64,000 bases of DNA from positions 1,426,001-1,490,000 of the forward strand of contig NZ_CP150241.1 of assembly GCF_037975235.1 (NCBI RefSeq), written 5' to 3'. This DNA is from Paenibacillus sp. FSL R5-0341 (GTDB lineage Bacteria; Bacillota; Bacilli; Paenibacillales; Paenibacillaceae). The translations under genes were made by a program, and so were the position numbers. The notes beneath the pieces are model-generated. The model was not told where the DNA came from and made no database searches. It worked only from the letters and a program-made list of their open reading frames with translations. Each line of letters opens with the position of its first letter. Position 1 is the stretch's first letter. This document shows positions 25,625 to 34,532 of this stretch, piece by piece.

Positions 25625-26676
25625 ACGAACTCAATGAAAAAATAAATGCTACACCCTCCTATATTTTGGCGGTGGAGACAAGCTGTGATGAAACATCGGT
25701 AGCTGTAGTCAAGGATGGACGTGAAGTACTATCCAATCTGATCTCAAGTCAGATCGAGACCCATAAGGCATTTGGCGGCGTTGTACCTGAAGTGGCTTCA
25801 CGCAAACATGTCGAAGTGATTACGTTGATGCTGGAACAGGCCATAGAACAGTCCGGCATTCGTCCGCGTGATCTGAGTGCGATTGCTGTGACGCAAGGTC
25901 CGGGACTGGTCGGGGCATTGCTGGTAGGAATCGTTGCAGCCAAAACGCTGGCGATGGCACTGGGCAAACCGCTCATTGGCACACATCATATTGCTGGGCA
26001 TATCTATGCCAACCGACTTACTCATGAACTGAAATATCCGGCAATGGCACTGGTCGTATCCGGTGGACATACAGAACTCGTGCATATGGAATCCGAGGGC
26101 AAGTTCAAACTGATTGGCCGTACGCGTGATGATGCTGTAGGTGAGGCGTATGACAAAGTAGCACGTGCATTGGGCTGTCCTTATCCGGGAGGTCCGCATG
26201 TGGACCGGATGGCGTCTGAAGCGGAGAATGTGGTCCCATTGCCACGGGTGTGGCTGGAAGCAGGTTCGTATGATTTCAGTCTCAGTGGTCTGAAGTCTGC
26301 TGTACTGAATGCGCTCAATCAGGCCAAAATGCGCGGCGAAACGTTGGAGCCATCTGCGGTTGCCCGTGGTTTCCAGGAAGCTGTCGTAGAAGTGTTGGTG
26401 GAGAAAGCCGTAAGAGCAGTTCGTGAGTACGGTTCACGGCAATTACTGTTATGCGGTGGTGTTGCAGCTAACCGGGGGTTGCGCTCGGCGTTACAAGAGC
26501 GTTGTGCGAAGGAAGGGCTTGAACTATTAATACCGCCGATGGAATATTGTACGGATAATGCGGCCATGATTGGAGCGGCTGCGTATCTGAAATGGCAACG
26601 GGGAGAAATCTCTGAGTTTGATGCCAAAGCAGACCCTGGACTTTCTCTGGAGCAATGGTCTGTTCAATCCGTATAG
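25621..26676 (+). CDS. tsaD: tRNA N6-adenosine threonylcarbamoyltransferase TsaD
   Basis: The catalytic subunit of t6A synthesis, transferring the threonylcarbamoyl group to A37 of tRNA. The 351-residue ASKHA enzyme shows [14 protein letters not shown], the metal-binding HHIAGH pair, [30 protein letters not shown] and [10 protein letters not shown]. The start ATG 25621 overlaps the rimI stop. A longer frame from 25561 lies within rimI and is not supported. Confidence 0.95.
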   Translation: MNELNEKINATPSYILAVETSCDETSVAVVKDGREVLSNLISSQIETHKAFGGVVPEVASRKHVEVITLMLEQAIEQSGIRPRDLSAIAVTQGPGLVGALLVGIVAAKTLAMALGKPLIGTHHIAGHIYANRLTHELKYPAMALVVSGGHTELVHMESEGKFKLIGRTRDDAVGEAYDKVARALGCPYPGGPHVDRMASEAENVVPLPRVWLEAGSYDFSLSGLKSAVLNALNQAKMRGETLEPSAVARGFQEAVVEVLVEKAVRAVREYGSRQLLLCGGVAANRGLRSALQERCAKEGLELLIPPMEYCTDNAAMIGAAAYLKWQRGEISEFDAKADPGLSLEQWSVQSV

Positions 26677-26698
26677 GCAGGCCGTTTGAGATTAAGAG

Positions 26699-26728
26699 TT
26701 GACAGCCTGGAGGTGAAGAATGTATATT
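26699..26728 (+). promoter_or_regulatory. Promoter of the leuA T-box leader
   Basis: A perfect -35 TTGACA (26699-26704), 18-base spacer and TATATT (26723-26728), shortly upstream of the first T-box stem I. Confidence 0.7.
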
Positions 26729-26764
26729 AGTTACAAATTTAAACAGGAATTTATCTTCCTGAAC

Positions 26765-27156
26765 TGATAAACGCGATGAACAGGAATAGTAAGGTCATTC
26801 CCGGTCTTAGAGAGCTGCGGTATGGTGCAACGCAGTCGAAGGAAACCTGAAACTCACCTGGAAGCGGAACGATGGAACACGGTGACTCCCTGGGAGAATC
26901 CGAAGGCCAATTATGGCTCAAAGTACATGGTTACGGGTTGCCTCCGTGAATGGGCCGTTGTCGGTAGAGACCGTTATTACAAGGATTGACTGACGATAAC
27001 TGAGGGGGCTTTCAGGCTGCTTCAAGTGATCCGGATATGCGAAAGCATTCAGGGGTTGTCTTGAATGAACAGGAAGGAAGTCAACAAGAGTGGTACCGCG
27101 AAGGTGAACAGCCTGTCGTCTCTTGCATTAATGCATGAGGTGGCAGGCTTTTTTGA
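26765..27156 (+). ncRNA. T-box riboswitch 1 (leucine, CUC specifier)
   Basis: Stem I starts near GATGAACAGGAATAGTA and includes AGAGAGCTGCGG and GGTGCAACGCAG in the distal part. The specifier loop reads GAAACTCACC with CUC at 26853-26855, a leucine codon. The T-box core GAGTGGTACCGCG is at 27088-27100. The terminator hairpin runs from AGCCTG (27110) to CAGGCT (27148) followed by TTTTTT. Uncharged tRNA-Leu would favour the antiterminator. Confidence 0.9.
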
Positions 27157-27194
27157 TTTTCAAAATAAGGATGAATGAAGTTAGGTCATATTAT

Positions 27195-27556
27195 AAATGT
27201 GATGAACGGGAGCAGTAGAAGGATAAGGCGCTCAGAGAGCTGCGGGGTGGTGCGACGCAGTGGCTGGAATCATTCGAATCTCGCCCGGGAACGGAGCTGT
27301 GGAAGCGTGGGGACGATATCAATCGCCCAGTTGTCCTGATGGACAACGACATGTGTTACACAGCAACGGTTAACCCCCGTTATAGGGTGTTTCTCCGAAT
27401 TCCAGTGGTGTCGTGCGTGCATGCACAATCCAGCGAATATCGGAGACGACGAGGTGGATGGAGTCCGGCGCAAGTCTGGCACATCAAGCGAGAGTGGTAC
27501 CGCGGAGGGGATAATAACCCGCCGTCTCTTATATGAGATGGCGGGTTATTTGTGTT
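27195..27556 (+). ncRNA. T-box riboswitch 2 (leucine, CUC specifier)
   Basis: A second complete T-box directly after the first. It has GATGAACGGGAGCAGTAG, AGAGAGCTGCGG and GGTGCGACGCAG in stem I, a specifier CUC at 27280-27282 within CGAATCTCGCC, and the T-box core GAGTGGTACCGCG at 27492-27504. Its terminator pairs AACCCGCC (27516-27523) with GGCGGGTT (27540-27547), followed by ATTTGTGTTT. Two in series imply stringent leucine control of leuA. Confidence 0.9.
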
Positions 27557-27560
27557 TGCT

Positions 27561-27860
27561 GCCGGCAGCAGGGTGGGCATGGGAATGGACCATATGGAGA
27601 TTGAAAAATCAGAAGGTCAGGGTGTAAGTCGACGTACACTCTGTCATGAGGGTAAGCAGGATATGCAACGAACGAGCAATGAGCATGTAACATCAAGTAG
27701 AGGCACTAAACATTCAACAGGCTTTAATGATCACCAAGGACCAAACTACAAATGACATATGCTTTTACAAACAAAATATATAACTACAGCGAAAGGCGAT
27801 CAACGAGTGTTCTATCCTCGTAGATCGTAACAAAAGGATTATAAAATTTGATGGAGGTCG
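27561..27860 (+). other. Long spacer between T-box 2 and leuA
   Basis: Three hundred bases separate the second terminator from leuA. An open frame runs to 27755 (including ATG near 27585, MDHMEIEKSEGQGVSRR), but it has no clear ribosome site or recognisable product, so I do not call it a gene. No further terminator or promoter is convincing. Confidence 0.4.
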
Positions 27861-29426
27861 ATGAATATGACAACAACTAATAACAAACGCATGGTTGAAA
27901 TTTTTGATACAACGCTGCGCGATGGAGAACAGGCACCGGGAGCGAGTCTGCAACCCGAGCAAAAGATCGAACTGGCACACCAACTGGCTTCTCTGGGCAT
28001 CGACGTCATTGAGCCTGGATTCCCGATCTCCAGTCCAGGTGAGTTCGCGGCGGTTCAGGCGATTTCGAGACAGTTGCAGAACGTGGAAATCTGTGGATTT
28101 GCGCGTGCAGTCAAAGGCGATATCGATGCAGCTGTTCAAGCAACAGCGGATGCAGCACGGCGCCGAATTCACCTGTTTATCTCTTCTTCGGATATTCATA
28201 TTGAGCATCAACTGCGCCGCCCGCGCAGTGAAGTGGTGGCTACGGCTCGTGAGATGGTATCTTATGCACGCCAGTTCACGGACATTGTAGAGTTTACCGC
28301 GATGGATGCAGCTCGGACGAAGATGGATGATCTGATCGAGATGGTCGAAGTAGCGATTGAAGCAGGGGCCAGCATTATCAACCTTCCGGATACCGTGGGT
28401 TATGCTCTGCCACATGAGTATGGCGAGATGTTCCGCCGGGTACGTGAGGGTGCAAGAGGCGGCGATCAGGTTCGCTATAGTGCTCACTGTCATAATGATC
28501 TGGGCCTGGCTGTAGCCAATAGCTTGGCTGCGATTGCCAATGGTGCTACCCAGATTGAAGTGACTATCAATGGTATCGGAGAACGGACGGGGAACTGTGC
28601 ACTGGAAGAGCTGATTATGGCGCTGGAGACTCGGGGAGATGCGATTGGGGCGACATCCAACATCAAGCTGAACCAACTGTATGAGACTTCACGTCAGATT
28701 AGTCGCGCGATGCACTTCCCGATTGCGTACAACAAACCAGTGGTGGGACGTAATGCATTCCAACATGAATCCGGCATCCATCAGGATGGTCTGCTCAAGA
28801 ACCGGAGCACCTATGAGATTATGGATCCGGAAGCGCTGGGTATCCCGCGTAGCATGATTATTCTGGGCAAACACTCCGGTCGTCATGCCCTGAAGGATCG
28901 GGTTCGCAAATACGGTTTTGAGCCGGATGAGCAACAGATGGAACAATTGTATGAGGTTTTCAAAGAAACCGCAGACCAGCAAAAAGTGGTCAGTGATGAC
29001 CAGTTATTGCAGATGGTTAGCCAGACCATGAATATTCCTGCACAGGATTATGAGCTGGTTGAATTGCAGGTGACAGCGGGTAGCATGACGGATCGAATGG
29101 CCGCCGTTCGTATTCGCACAAGCGCTGGAGAACAGTCCTACTCTGCCGTTGGCGGCGGACCCGTGGATGCAACCATCCGTGCAATTGGTCAGAGCATTTC
29201 CGATGATATTGCATTTGTTGATATGGAGATGCATGCCTTGAGTGGGGGAGAGGGTGCAAGTGCCGAAGCTGTAGTTACCGTGGAGCGTGCAGGACGTGAG
29301 TTCCGGGGAACGGCAACACATAATGATATCGTCATGGCTGCCGGTCTTGCTTATGTAGCGGCGTGTAATGCTGCTGGGCTGAAGGCTGAGTCTTCCGAAC
29401 ATCATGAACAAGAAGCGCATGCGTAA
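27861..29426 (+). CDS. leuA: 2-isopropylmalate synthase
   Basis: The first committed enzyme of leucine synthesis, condensing acetyl-CoA with 2-oxoisovalerate. The 521-residue protein has the HMGL-like TIM barrel with FDTTLRDGEQAPGASL at residues about 15-30, the metal-binding HCHNDLGLAVANS and NGIGERTGNCALEE motifs, and GRNAFQHESGIHQDG. The C-terminal LeuA allosteric domain (about residues 390-515) binds leucine for feedback inhibition. GGAGG is three bases before ATG 27861 and nine before ATG 27867, so the second may be used. It stands alone, without other leu genes, under two leucine T-boxes. Confidence 0.95.
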   Translation: MNMTTTNNKRMVEIFDTTLRDGEQAPGASLQPEQKIELAHQLASLGIDVIEPGFPISSPGEFAAVQAISRQLQNVEICGFARAVKGDIDAAVQATADAARRRIHLFISSSDIHIEHQLRRPRSEVVATAREMVSYARQFTDIVEFTAMDAARTKMDDLIEMVEVAIEAGASIINLPDTVGYALPHEYGEMFRRVREGARGGDQVRYSAHCHNDLGLAVANSLAAIANGATQIEVTINGIGERTGNCALEELIMALETRGDAIGATSNIKLNQLYETSRQISRAMHFPIAYNKPVVGRNAFQHESGIHQDGLLKNRSTYEIMDPEALGIPRSMIILGKHSGRHALKDRVRKYGFEPDEQQMEQLYEVFKETADQQKVVSDDQLLQMVSQTMNIPAQDYELVELQVTAGSMTDRMAAVRIRTSAGEQSYSAVGGGPVDATIRAIGQSISDDIAFVDMEMHALSGGEGASAEAVVTVERAGREFRGTATHNDIVMAAGLAYVAACNAAGLKAESSEHHEQEAHA

Positions 29427-29605
29427 AACATCTTTGCCAGATCGCATCTACAGCGGCTATAGTAGCAATTGCAATTCGATGTAAATAGGCATGGCATATA
29501 GGAAATAAACATCGGGCAGGCCTTGAACGTCAAAGGTCTGCTTTTGTCTTATTATGGAGGAACAATGATTAGCGGGAGAATGCATTTGTCAAGGTGTGAC
29601 TATAG

Positions 29606-29833
29606 TTATCCACATATCCAGTGCAATTTGTGGGTAACTAACGCAAAGTCAAACCAGTATAGTTTTCGAAACGAAAAGGGTTTAGGGGATAGAATGACTC
29701 CTTACTATCCACAAAGATGTGGATAAAGTGGATAACTTAGTGGATAAATATGGTTTTTGTGTGTAAAAGGCTATTCTACCGCTGTATAATTAAGCTTATT
29801 AATGTGCTTGCTATCTTGCTTTGTTGTGGATAA
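29606..29833. promoter_or_regulatory. DnaA-box cluster
   Basis: Seven 9-mers match TTATCCACA exactly or with one mismatch: 29606-29614 (+, exact), 29629-29637 (-, 8/9), 29705-29713 (+, 8/9), 29718-29726 (-, exact), 29727-29735 (-, 8/9), 29739-29747 (-, 8/9) and 29825-29833 (-, exact). Four lie within 43 bases. No dnaA, dnaN or other origin gene is near. B. subtilis has oriC-proximal DnaA-box clusters that titrate DnaA; from memory one lies by gcp (tsaD), the same neighbourhood. Confidence 0.75.
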
Positions 29834-29985
29834 GTGTGAGGAAAAGGGGGATAAAAATATTTCTCTTCATTCGAGTAAATTTGACAAAAGTCAAAACAGC
29901 TCCCCTAACTTCCGTATGTCAGAGTTCAATCTCAAGGAACATAAAGAACATAAGGTGCCGAGCTTCAATACTCATCCTCAACACA

Positions 29986-30014
29986 CAAAAAGCTGATCCC
30001 AATAAGGAATCAGC
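29986..30014 (-). terminator. Intrinsic terminator of the ABC-F gene
   Basis: On the minus strand GCTGATTCC-ttatt-GGGATCAGC (29992-30014, one mismatch) is followed by TTTTTGTGTG. Confidence 0.8.
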
Positions 30015-30077
30015 CGGTGGTACAACTATACTTGTATGGACGCGATCAAGTCATGGTCTGAGTCTCTACTATTCGTA

Positions 30078-32036
30078 CTATTCCATGGCTAGTTCTTCCC
30101 ATTCTTCGTACGCTTTGGTGAGTTGTGCCTTGTGTTCCTCCGACTGTTGCTGGAGTTCTTGCAGCTTCATATAATCCTGATAGATTTCAGGCAGAGCCAT
30201 CTGCTCCTCAAGCTCGGTAATCTTCGTTTCCAGGTCCGCAATCTGCTGTTCCAGAGCTTCCTGCTTGCGTTGACGGTTACGCTCTTCACGCTTCGCCTGT
30301 TTTTCCGCTTCGAATGAAGCAGCTCCGGATTTTTCGGTTGTGGATGTACTCAGATCGGATTTGGACGAGTTCTTGGACGAAGCCTGACGTGCCTCAGCAG
30401 CTTCGCGTGCGATGTCCTCAAGCTCCTGTTTCTTCTCCACATAATCATCATAATTTCCGAGATAGTGTTCCGTTCCACCTGGATGAAGCTCGACAATCCG
30501 TTCAGCCATTTTGTTAAGGAAGTACCGGTCATGGGAGATGAACAGCAGGGTGCCTTCATAATCCATTAATGCGGCTTCCAGCACTTCTTTGGCAAACAGG
30601 TCGAGATGGTTCGTAGGCTCATCCAGAATGAGCATGTTGGCTTCCTTCAGCATCAACTTGGAGAGAGAAACACGTGCTTTCTCACCACCGCTGAGGGAGG
30701 AGATTTTCTTGAGCACATCGTCACCGCTGAACAAAAAGTTCCCCAGTACGGTCCGAATACGTGCTTCTTCCATCCCGGGATAGGCACTCCACAGCTCTTC
30801 CAGAACTGTGTTGGACGGATTGAGCCCCGTCTGTTCCTGATCATAGTAGCCAATCTGCACTTTCGTTCCCCATTGAATATCCCCGGTTACCGGACGTAAA
30901 CTTCCGGTGAGACACTTCAGCATGGTGGATTTACCAATACCGTTTGGACCAATTAGGGCAACGGTTTCACCGCGCCGCAGATCGAAGGATACATTGCGGA
31001 ACAATGGAGAAGCCTCGTCATAAGCGACAGACAACTGATCCACACGAAGCACTTCTTTGCCAGACATAACGGCGGTTTCAAATGAAAAATGGGCTTTTTT
31101 CAAATCTCCCATCGGTTTATCCAGGCGTTCCATTTTGTCGAGGGCCTTGCGGCGGCTTTGCGCCCGTTTGGTCGTCGAAGCACGCACGATATTTTTCTGA
31201 ACAAAATCCTCCATCTTGGAGATTTCGCCTTGCTGTTTCTCATATTGCTTCATCTGAGTTTCATACTCGGCAGCTTTGAGTTCCATATAACGGCTGTAAT
31301 TGCCCGTGTATTTTTTGGAGCGGTGACGTTCGATCTCCACGATGGTCGTTACGAGTCGATCCAGGAAGTAACGGTCATGGGATACTACGAGCAGTGCGCC
31401 TGAATACCCTCTCAAATAATCTTCCAACCATGTAAGAGTGGCGATATCGAGATAGTTGGTAGGCTCGTCCAGCATGAGCAGATCAGGTGCCTGAAGCAAA
31501 ATACGAGCAAGCGCAAGACGTGTCTTCTGCCCGCCGCTCAGGGTAGCAATAGGGGTGTCAGGCGAAAATTCGCCGAATCCCATCCCGTGCAATACACTGC
31601 GAATGCGAGTTTCCATCTCGTAGCCACCATGGTCCTTGAACCAGTCAGAGCGTTTCGCATAACGTTCCAGCAGGTCAGCATATTTTTTCTCGTCTTCCAT
31701 CTGGGCAGGGTCGGCAATGTCGCGTTCCATCTGACGCAAATCTGCTTCAGCCTGTGTCAGGTGAGCGAACACGTTCATCATTTCTTCCCAAATGCTGCGG
31801 TCGGATTGCAGCCCGCTATTCTGAGCCAGGTAACCGAGCGTCGTTTCTTTGGATTTGAAAATCTGTCCTCCGTCATAAGACATTTCACCCGCCACAATTT
31901 TGAGCAAAGTGGATTTCCCTGCACCGTTTACACCAACGAGGCCGATGCGCTCGCGTTCTAATATTTGTAAGTTCACGCCGTCCAGGATTGGATCGACACC
32001 AAAACGTTTGATAATTCCGGATACTTGCAGCAGCAT
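30078..32036 (-). CDS. ABC-F family ATPase (YdiF-like)
   Basis: A soluble protein of 652 residues with two ABC ATPase domains and no membrane part. Domain 1 has GVNGAGKS, LSGGQKTRLALARIL and LLMLDEPTNYLD; domain 2 has GPNGIGKS, LSGGEKARVSLSKLM and LILDEPTNHLD. The linker between them is charged and helical (AAEYETQMKQYEKQQGEI), and the C-terminal arm is coiled-coil-like (about residues 540-650). ABC-F proteins bind the ribosomal E-site and act in translation rescue or antibiotic protection. Start ATG 32036 has GGAGG eleven bases upstream; ATG 32054 lacks a site. YdiF occupies the same neighbourhood in B. subtilis. Confidence 0.93.
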   Translation of the reverse strand: MLLQVSGIIKRFGVDPILDGVNLQILERERIGLVGVNGAGKSTLLKIVAGEMSYDGGQIFKSKETTLGYLAQNSGLQSDRSIWEEMMNVFAHLTQAEADLRQMERDIADPAQMEDEKKYADLLERYAKRSDWFKDHGGYEMETRIRSVLHGMGFGEFSPDTPIATLSGGQKTRLALARILLQAPDLLMLDEPTNYLDIATLTWLEDYLRGYSGALLVVSHDRYFLDRLVTTIVEIERHRSKKYTGNYSRYMELKAAEYETQMKQYEKQQGEISKMEDFVQKNIVRASTTKRAQSRRKALDKMERLDKPMGDLKKAHFSFETAVMSGKEVLRVDQLSVAYDEASPLFRNVSFDLRRGETVALIGPNGIGKSTMLKCLTGSLRPVTGDIQWGTKVQIGYYDQEQTGLNPSNTVLEELWSAYPGMEEARIRTVLGNFLFSGDDVLKKISSLSGGEKARVSLSKLMLKEANMLILDEPTNHLDLFAKEVLEAALMDYEGTLLFISHDRYFLNKMAERIVELHPGGTEHYLGNYDDYVEKKQELEDIAREAAEARQASSKNSSKSDLSTSTTEKSGAASFEAEKQAKREERNRQRKQEALEQQIADLETKITELEEQMALPEIYQDYMKLQELQQQSEEHKAQLTKAYEEWEELAME

Positions 32037-32315
32037 AAAATTAAGTTCCTCCATAGGTCCAGTTCTTGATATGACAACTATATCCCAGTTTACATGAAAT
32101 ACAGAGCAATTGCACCGATTGGGAACGCATGGGGCATGTAGTCTTTTTGATCAATCAATGATAAACTGAAAGAAGGCATGTTATTACATGAGGATTTTGC
32201 AGAAAATGAATCATTTTAACCATTTCAACAAGATGACAACTGGTCATAACATATAAATTGTTTTTAATGAGAGCTTTTTTCTACCTTCCCTATCAACAGG
32301 AGGTTATTCAAGGAT

Positions 32316-32954
32316 ATGCAGGATCATGCGGAACTGAAAAGTCAGCTTCGATCCAGACTGAGACAGAGCCGTGATCTGATGGATGCAAGCATGCGTCAGC
32401 AGGCAATGACTAAGATTAATGCTGGGATGAAGCGTGAGCTGGAGCGCCTCAGACAGGACAAGCGGAAGGTCGTGAACAGACCACTCGTCATATTCAGTTA
32501 TTTGTCCTATGGAAGCGAAGCATCCACAGCGTTTCTGTTTCAAGAGGGTTGGAACCATGGAGATGTGATGTTAGCACCGAAGGTATTGGCGAATCCACCA
32601 CGAATGGAACTGAGGCAAGTAACCGGAGAACAGGATTTGGAGCCAGGCATATGGGGCATACCAGAACCCAAGGTTTCCTGTGAAGTTCTTTCACCTGAAG
32701 ATTGGCCGGATATCGATCTCGTTCTGGTACCTGGGCTTGGTTATGATCTACATGGAGGGCGCATTGGTTATGGTGGCGGTTATTATGACCGTTTTGCCGA
32801 GACGCTTGCAGCACAATGTGCGATGACGGACAAGAAACCGTTGATGGCTGCAATGGTATTGCCGGGTCAGCTACAGGATGAGATTCCGATGGACCTGCTC
32901 GATCTACGGATTGATCTGTTGATAACAACCGAAGGTATATTACATATCGAATAA
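32316..32954 (+). CDS. 5-formyltetrahydrofolate cyclo-ligase
   Basis: Converts 5-formyl-THF to 5,10-methenyl-THF with ATP, recycling folate. The 212-residue protein has ELKSQLRSRLRQSRDLMD at the start and the family signature near residue 145, DLVLVPGLGYDLHGGRIGYGGGYYDRF. The upstream AACAGGAGG is 12 bases from ATG 32316, with AAGGAT closer. MoaC follows after 15 bases, so these form one operon. Confidence 0.92.
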   Translation: MQDHAELKSQLRSRLRQSRDLMDASMRQQAMTKINAGMKRELERLRQDKRKVVNRPLVIFSYLSYGSEASTAFLFQEGWNHGDVMLAPKVLANPPRMELRQVTGEQDLEPGIWGIPEPKVSCEVLSPEDWPDIDLVLVPGLGYDLHGGRIGYGGGYYDRFAETLAAQCAMTDKKPLMAAMVLPGQLQDEIPMDLLDLRIDLLITTEGILHIE

Positions 32955-32969
32955 AGGGTTGTGATGTGA

Positions 32970-33473
32970 TTGAGTTCAGAAGCGAATAACGGCCAGGCTT
33001 CCGGTGGCAAACTGACCCATTTTAATGAACAGGGGCGGGCCCGGATGGTTGATATTTCGGGTAAGGAAATTACCGTACGTACGGCTGTGGCCGTAACGAA
33101 AGTGACGATGAATCCAGATACACTGGAAGCGATTCGGGAGGGCCGAATCGGCAAAGGTGACGTTCTGGCTGTGGCTCAGATTGCCGGGATTCAAGGTGCA
33201 AAGAAAACGTCGGACTGGATTCCGATGTGCCATCCCTTGGCACTGACGGGTGTGGATATTCGTTTTCATGATAACGGAGTGGATGAATTACACATTGAAG
33301 TCACTGTCAAAACGGAAGGTAAAACGGGTGTTGAAATGGAGGCGCTCACGGCTGCCTCGGCTGCAGCACTGACGGTCTATGACATGTGTAAGGCGATGCA
33401 AAAAGATATGATTATCGGTCCAACCATGCTGAATTCCAAGAGTGGTGGCAAAAACGGCGATTACAGCCGATAA
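32970..33473 (+). CDS. moaC: Cyclic pyranopterin monophosphate synthase MoaC
   Basis: Second step of molybdenum cofactor synthesis, forming cPMP from the MoaA product. The 167-residue protein carries the conserved [19 protein letters not shown] and the C-terminal [19 protein letters not shown] with [11 protein letters not shown]. It begins with TTG 32970 behind AAAGGG. moaB follows 37 bases after the stop. Confidence 0.94.
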   Translation: MSSEANNGQASGGKLTHFNEQGRARMVDISGKEITVRTAVAVTKVTMNPDTLEAIREGRIGKGDVLAVAQIAGIQGAKKTSDWIPMCHPLALTGVDIRFHDNGVDELHIEVTVKTEGKTGVEMEALTAASAAALTVYDMCKAMQKDMIIGPTMLNSKSGGKNGDYSR

Positions 33474-33510
33474 GCAATATTTATTTTCATAGAGGAGAAG
33501 GGTGATCTTT

Positions 33511-33996
33511 ATGGTGTGGAGAACAGCAATCCTGACAGCCAGCGACAAAGGAGCCCGCGGGGAACGTGAGGATACGAGTGCACAAGTCATTCGGGAACTG
33601 GTGGAAGAAGAGCTGGGTGGTCAAATCGTGGAGTATCGCATCGTTCCGGATGAACCCGATGAGATTATTGCGGCTTTGATTGAGATGACGGATTATTTTC
33701 ACGCCGATCTGGTGCTGACTACCGGTGGTACGGAGCTGGCCATTCGTGATATTACTCCGGAGGCGACCCGGCGCGTGATTGAACGGGAAGTTCCTGGGAT
33801 GGCAGAGGCCATGCGTTACAGTGTAATGAGTAAAAACCGTTCTGCAATGCTGTTCCGTGGTGTATGTGGTATTCGTGGACGTACGCTGATTGTCAATCTG
33901 CCAGGTACACCGAAGGGTGTGCATGAACATTTGGCTGCCATTATGGATCAGCTTCCGGAAGCGCTGCTCATGGTTACGGGGCAGTTCAAGCAATAA
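33511..33996 (+). CDS. moaB: MoaB/MogA family molybdopterin adenylyltransferase-like protein
   Basis: A 161-residue protein of the MoaB/Mog fold, which adenylylates molybdopterin before metal insertion. It shows TAILTASDKGARGEREDTS, the loop TTGGTELAIRDITPEATR, and SAMLFRGVCGIRGRTLIVNLPGTPKG. The usual loop reads TTGGTGxxxRD; Glu replaces the second-last Gly here. ATG 33511 follows AGGAGAAGG; GTG 33502 is in frame but very close to that site. Confidence 0.9.
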   Translation: MVWRTAILTASDKGARGEREDTSAQVIRELVEEELGGQIVEYRIVPDEPDEIIAALIEMTDYFHADLVLTTGGTELAIRDITPEATRRVIEREVPGMAEAMRYSVMSKNRSAMLFRGVCGIRGRTLIVNLPGTPKGVHEHLAAIMDQLPEALLMVTGQFKQ

Positions 33997-34205
33997 GTGG
34001 GTACGGACTCTTAGGCATTATATTTGACTAGACATAAATCGTTGTGGTTGGAAAATGTGATATCTCTTATTTGTGAATATTGCGGGTTATGTAAGTGGTT
34101 ACATCTGTGGTATGATGGGCTTAAATTAAGAACGTAGTAGAGACATCTATGACCGTATGGCAGAATATGCGCATCTTTGAACCTTGAAGACGAGGAGGAA
34201 TATCA

Positions 34206-34454
34206 ATGTTAAGTTCCATTGGACCAACGGGTTTTATTTTGCTGGCCGTGATTGCATTGTTGTTGTTTGGACCCAACAAACTTCCGGAACTGGGACGTGC
34301 AGTTGGGCGTACCTTCCGTGAATTCAAAGAGGGCGCTCGCGAGATTATCTCTGAGGATGACTCCTCCAATCGTAAAGAGCAGGAGAAAGCGAAACCGCTG
34401 GCGGCTGAGAGCACACCTGCAGACAAGCCTGCTGATAAACGCCTGCCGGAATAA
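34206..34454 (+). CDS. tatA: Sec-independent translocase TatA
   Basis: An 82-residue pore-forming component of the twin-arginine pathway. It has a single N-terminal transmembrane helix (about residues 5-20), the FGPNKLPELGRAVGRT hinge and amphipathic helix, and a charged C-terminal tail. AGGAGGAATATCA precedes ATG 34206. tatC follows after 78 bases, with a hairpin between. Confidence 0.95.
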   Translation: MLSSIGPTGFILLAVIALLLFGPNKLPELGRAVGRTFREFKEGAREIISEDDSSNRKEQEKAKPLAAESTPADKPADKRLPE

Positions 34455-34479
34455 TCTTGACGGCAATGAAAGAGAAATC

Positions 34480-34505
34480 CCTTCCTGCCGGAAGGGTTTT
34501 GTATT
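34480..34505 (+). terminator. Hairpin between tatA and tatC (partial terminator)
   Basis: CCCTTCC (34480-34486) pairs perfectly with GGAAGGG (34491-34497), followed by TTTTGTATTTT. Placed inside an operon, it would reduce tatC relative to tatA, matching the excess of TatA needed. Confidence 0.6.
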
Positions 34506-34532
34506 TTAAGCTGGCAATAATGGGGGGCAGGC

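Noticed and set aside
27765..28676. 303-residue open frame opposite leuA
   Set aside because: Antisense shadow of leuA with unnatural Cys/Arg-rich composition.
29606..29833. DnaA-box cluster as the chromosomal origin
   Set aside because: No dnaA/dnaN/rpmH neighbours and no clear A/T-rich unwinding element beside the boxes; a titration or regulatory cluster fits better.
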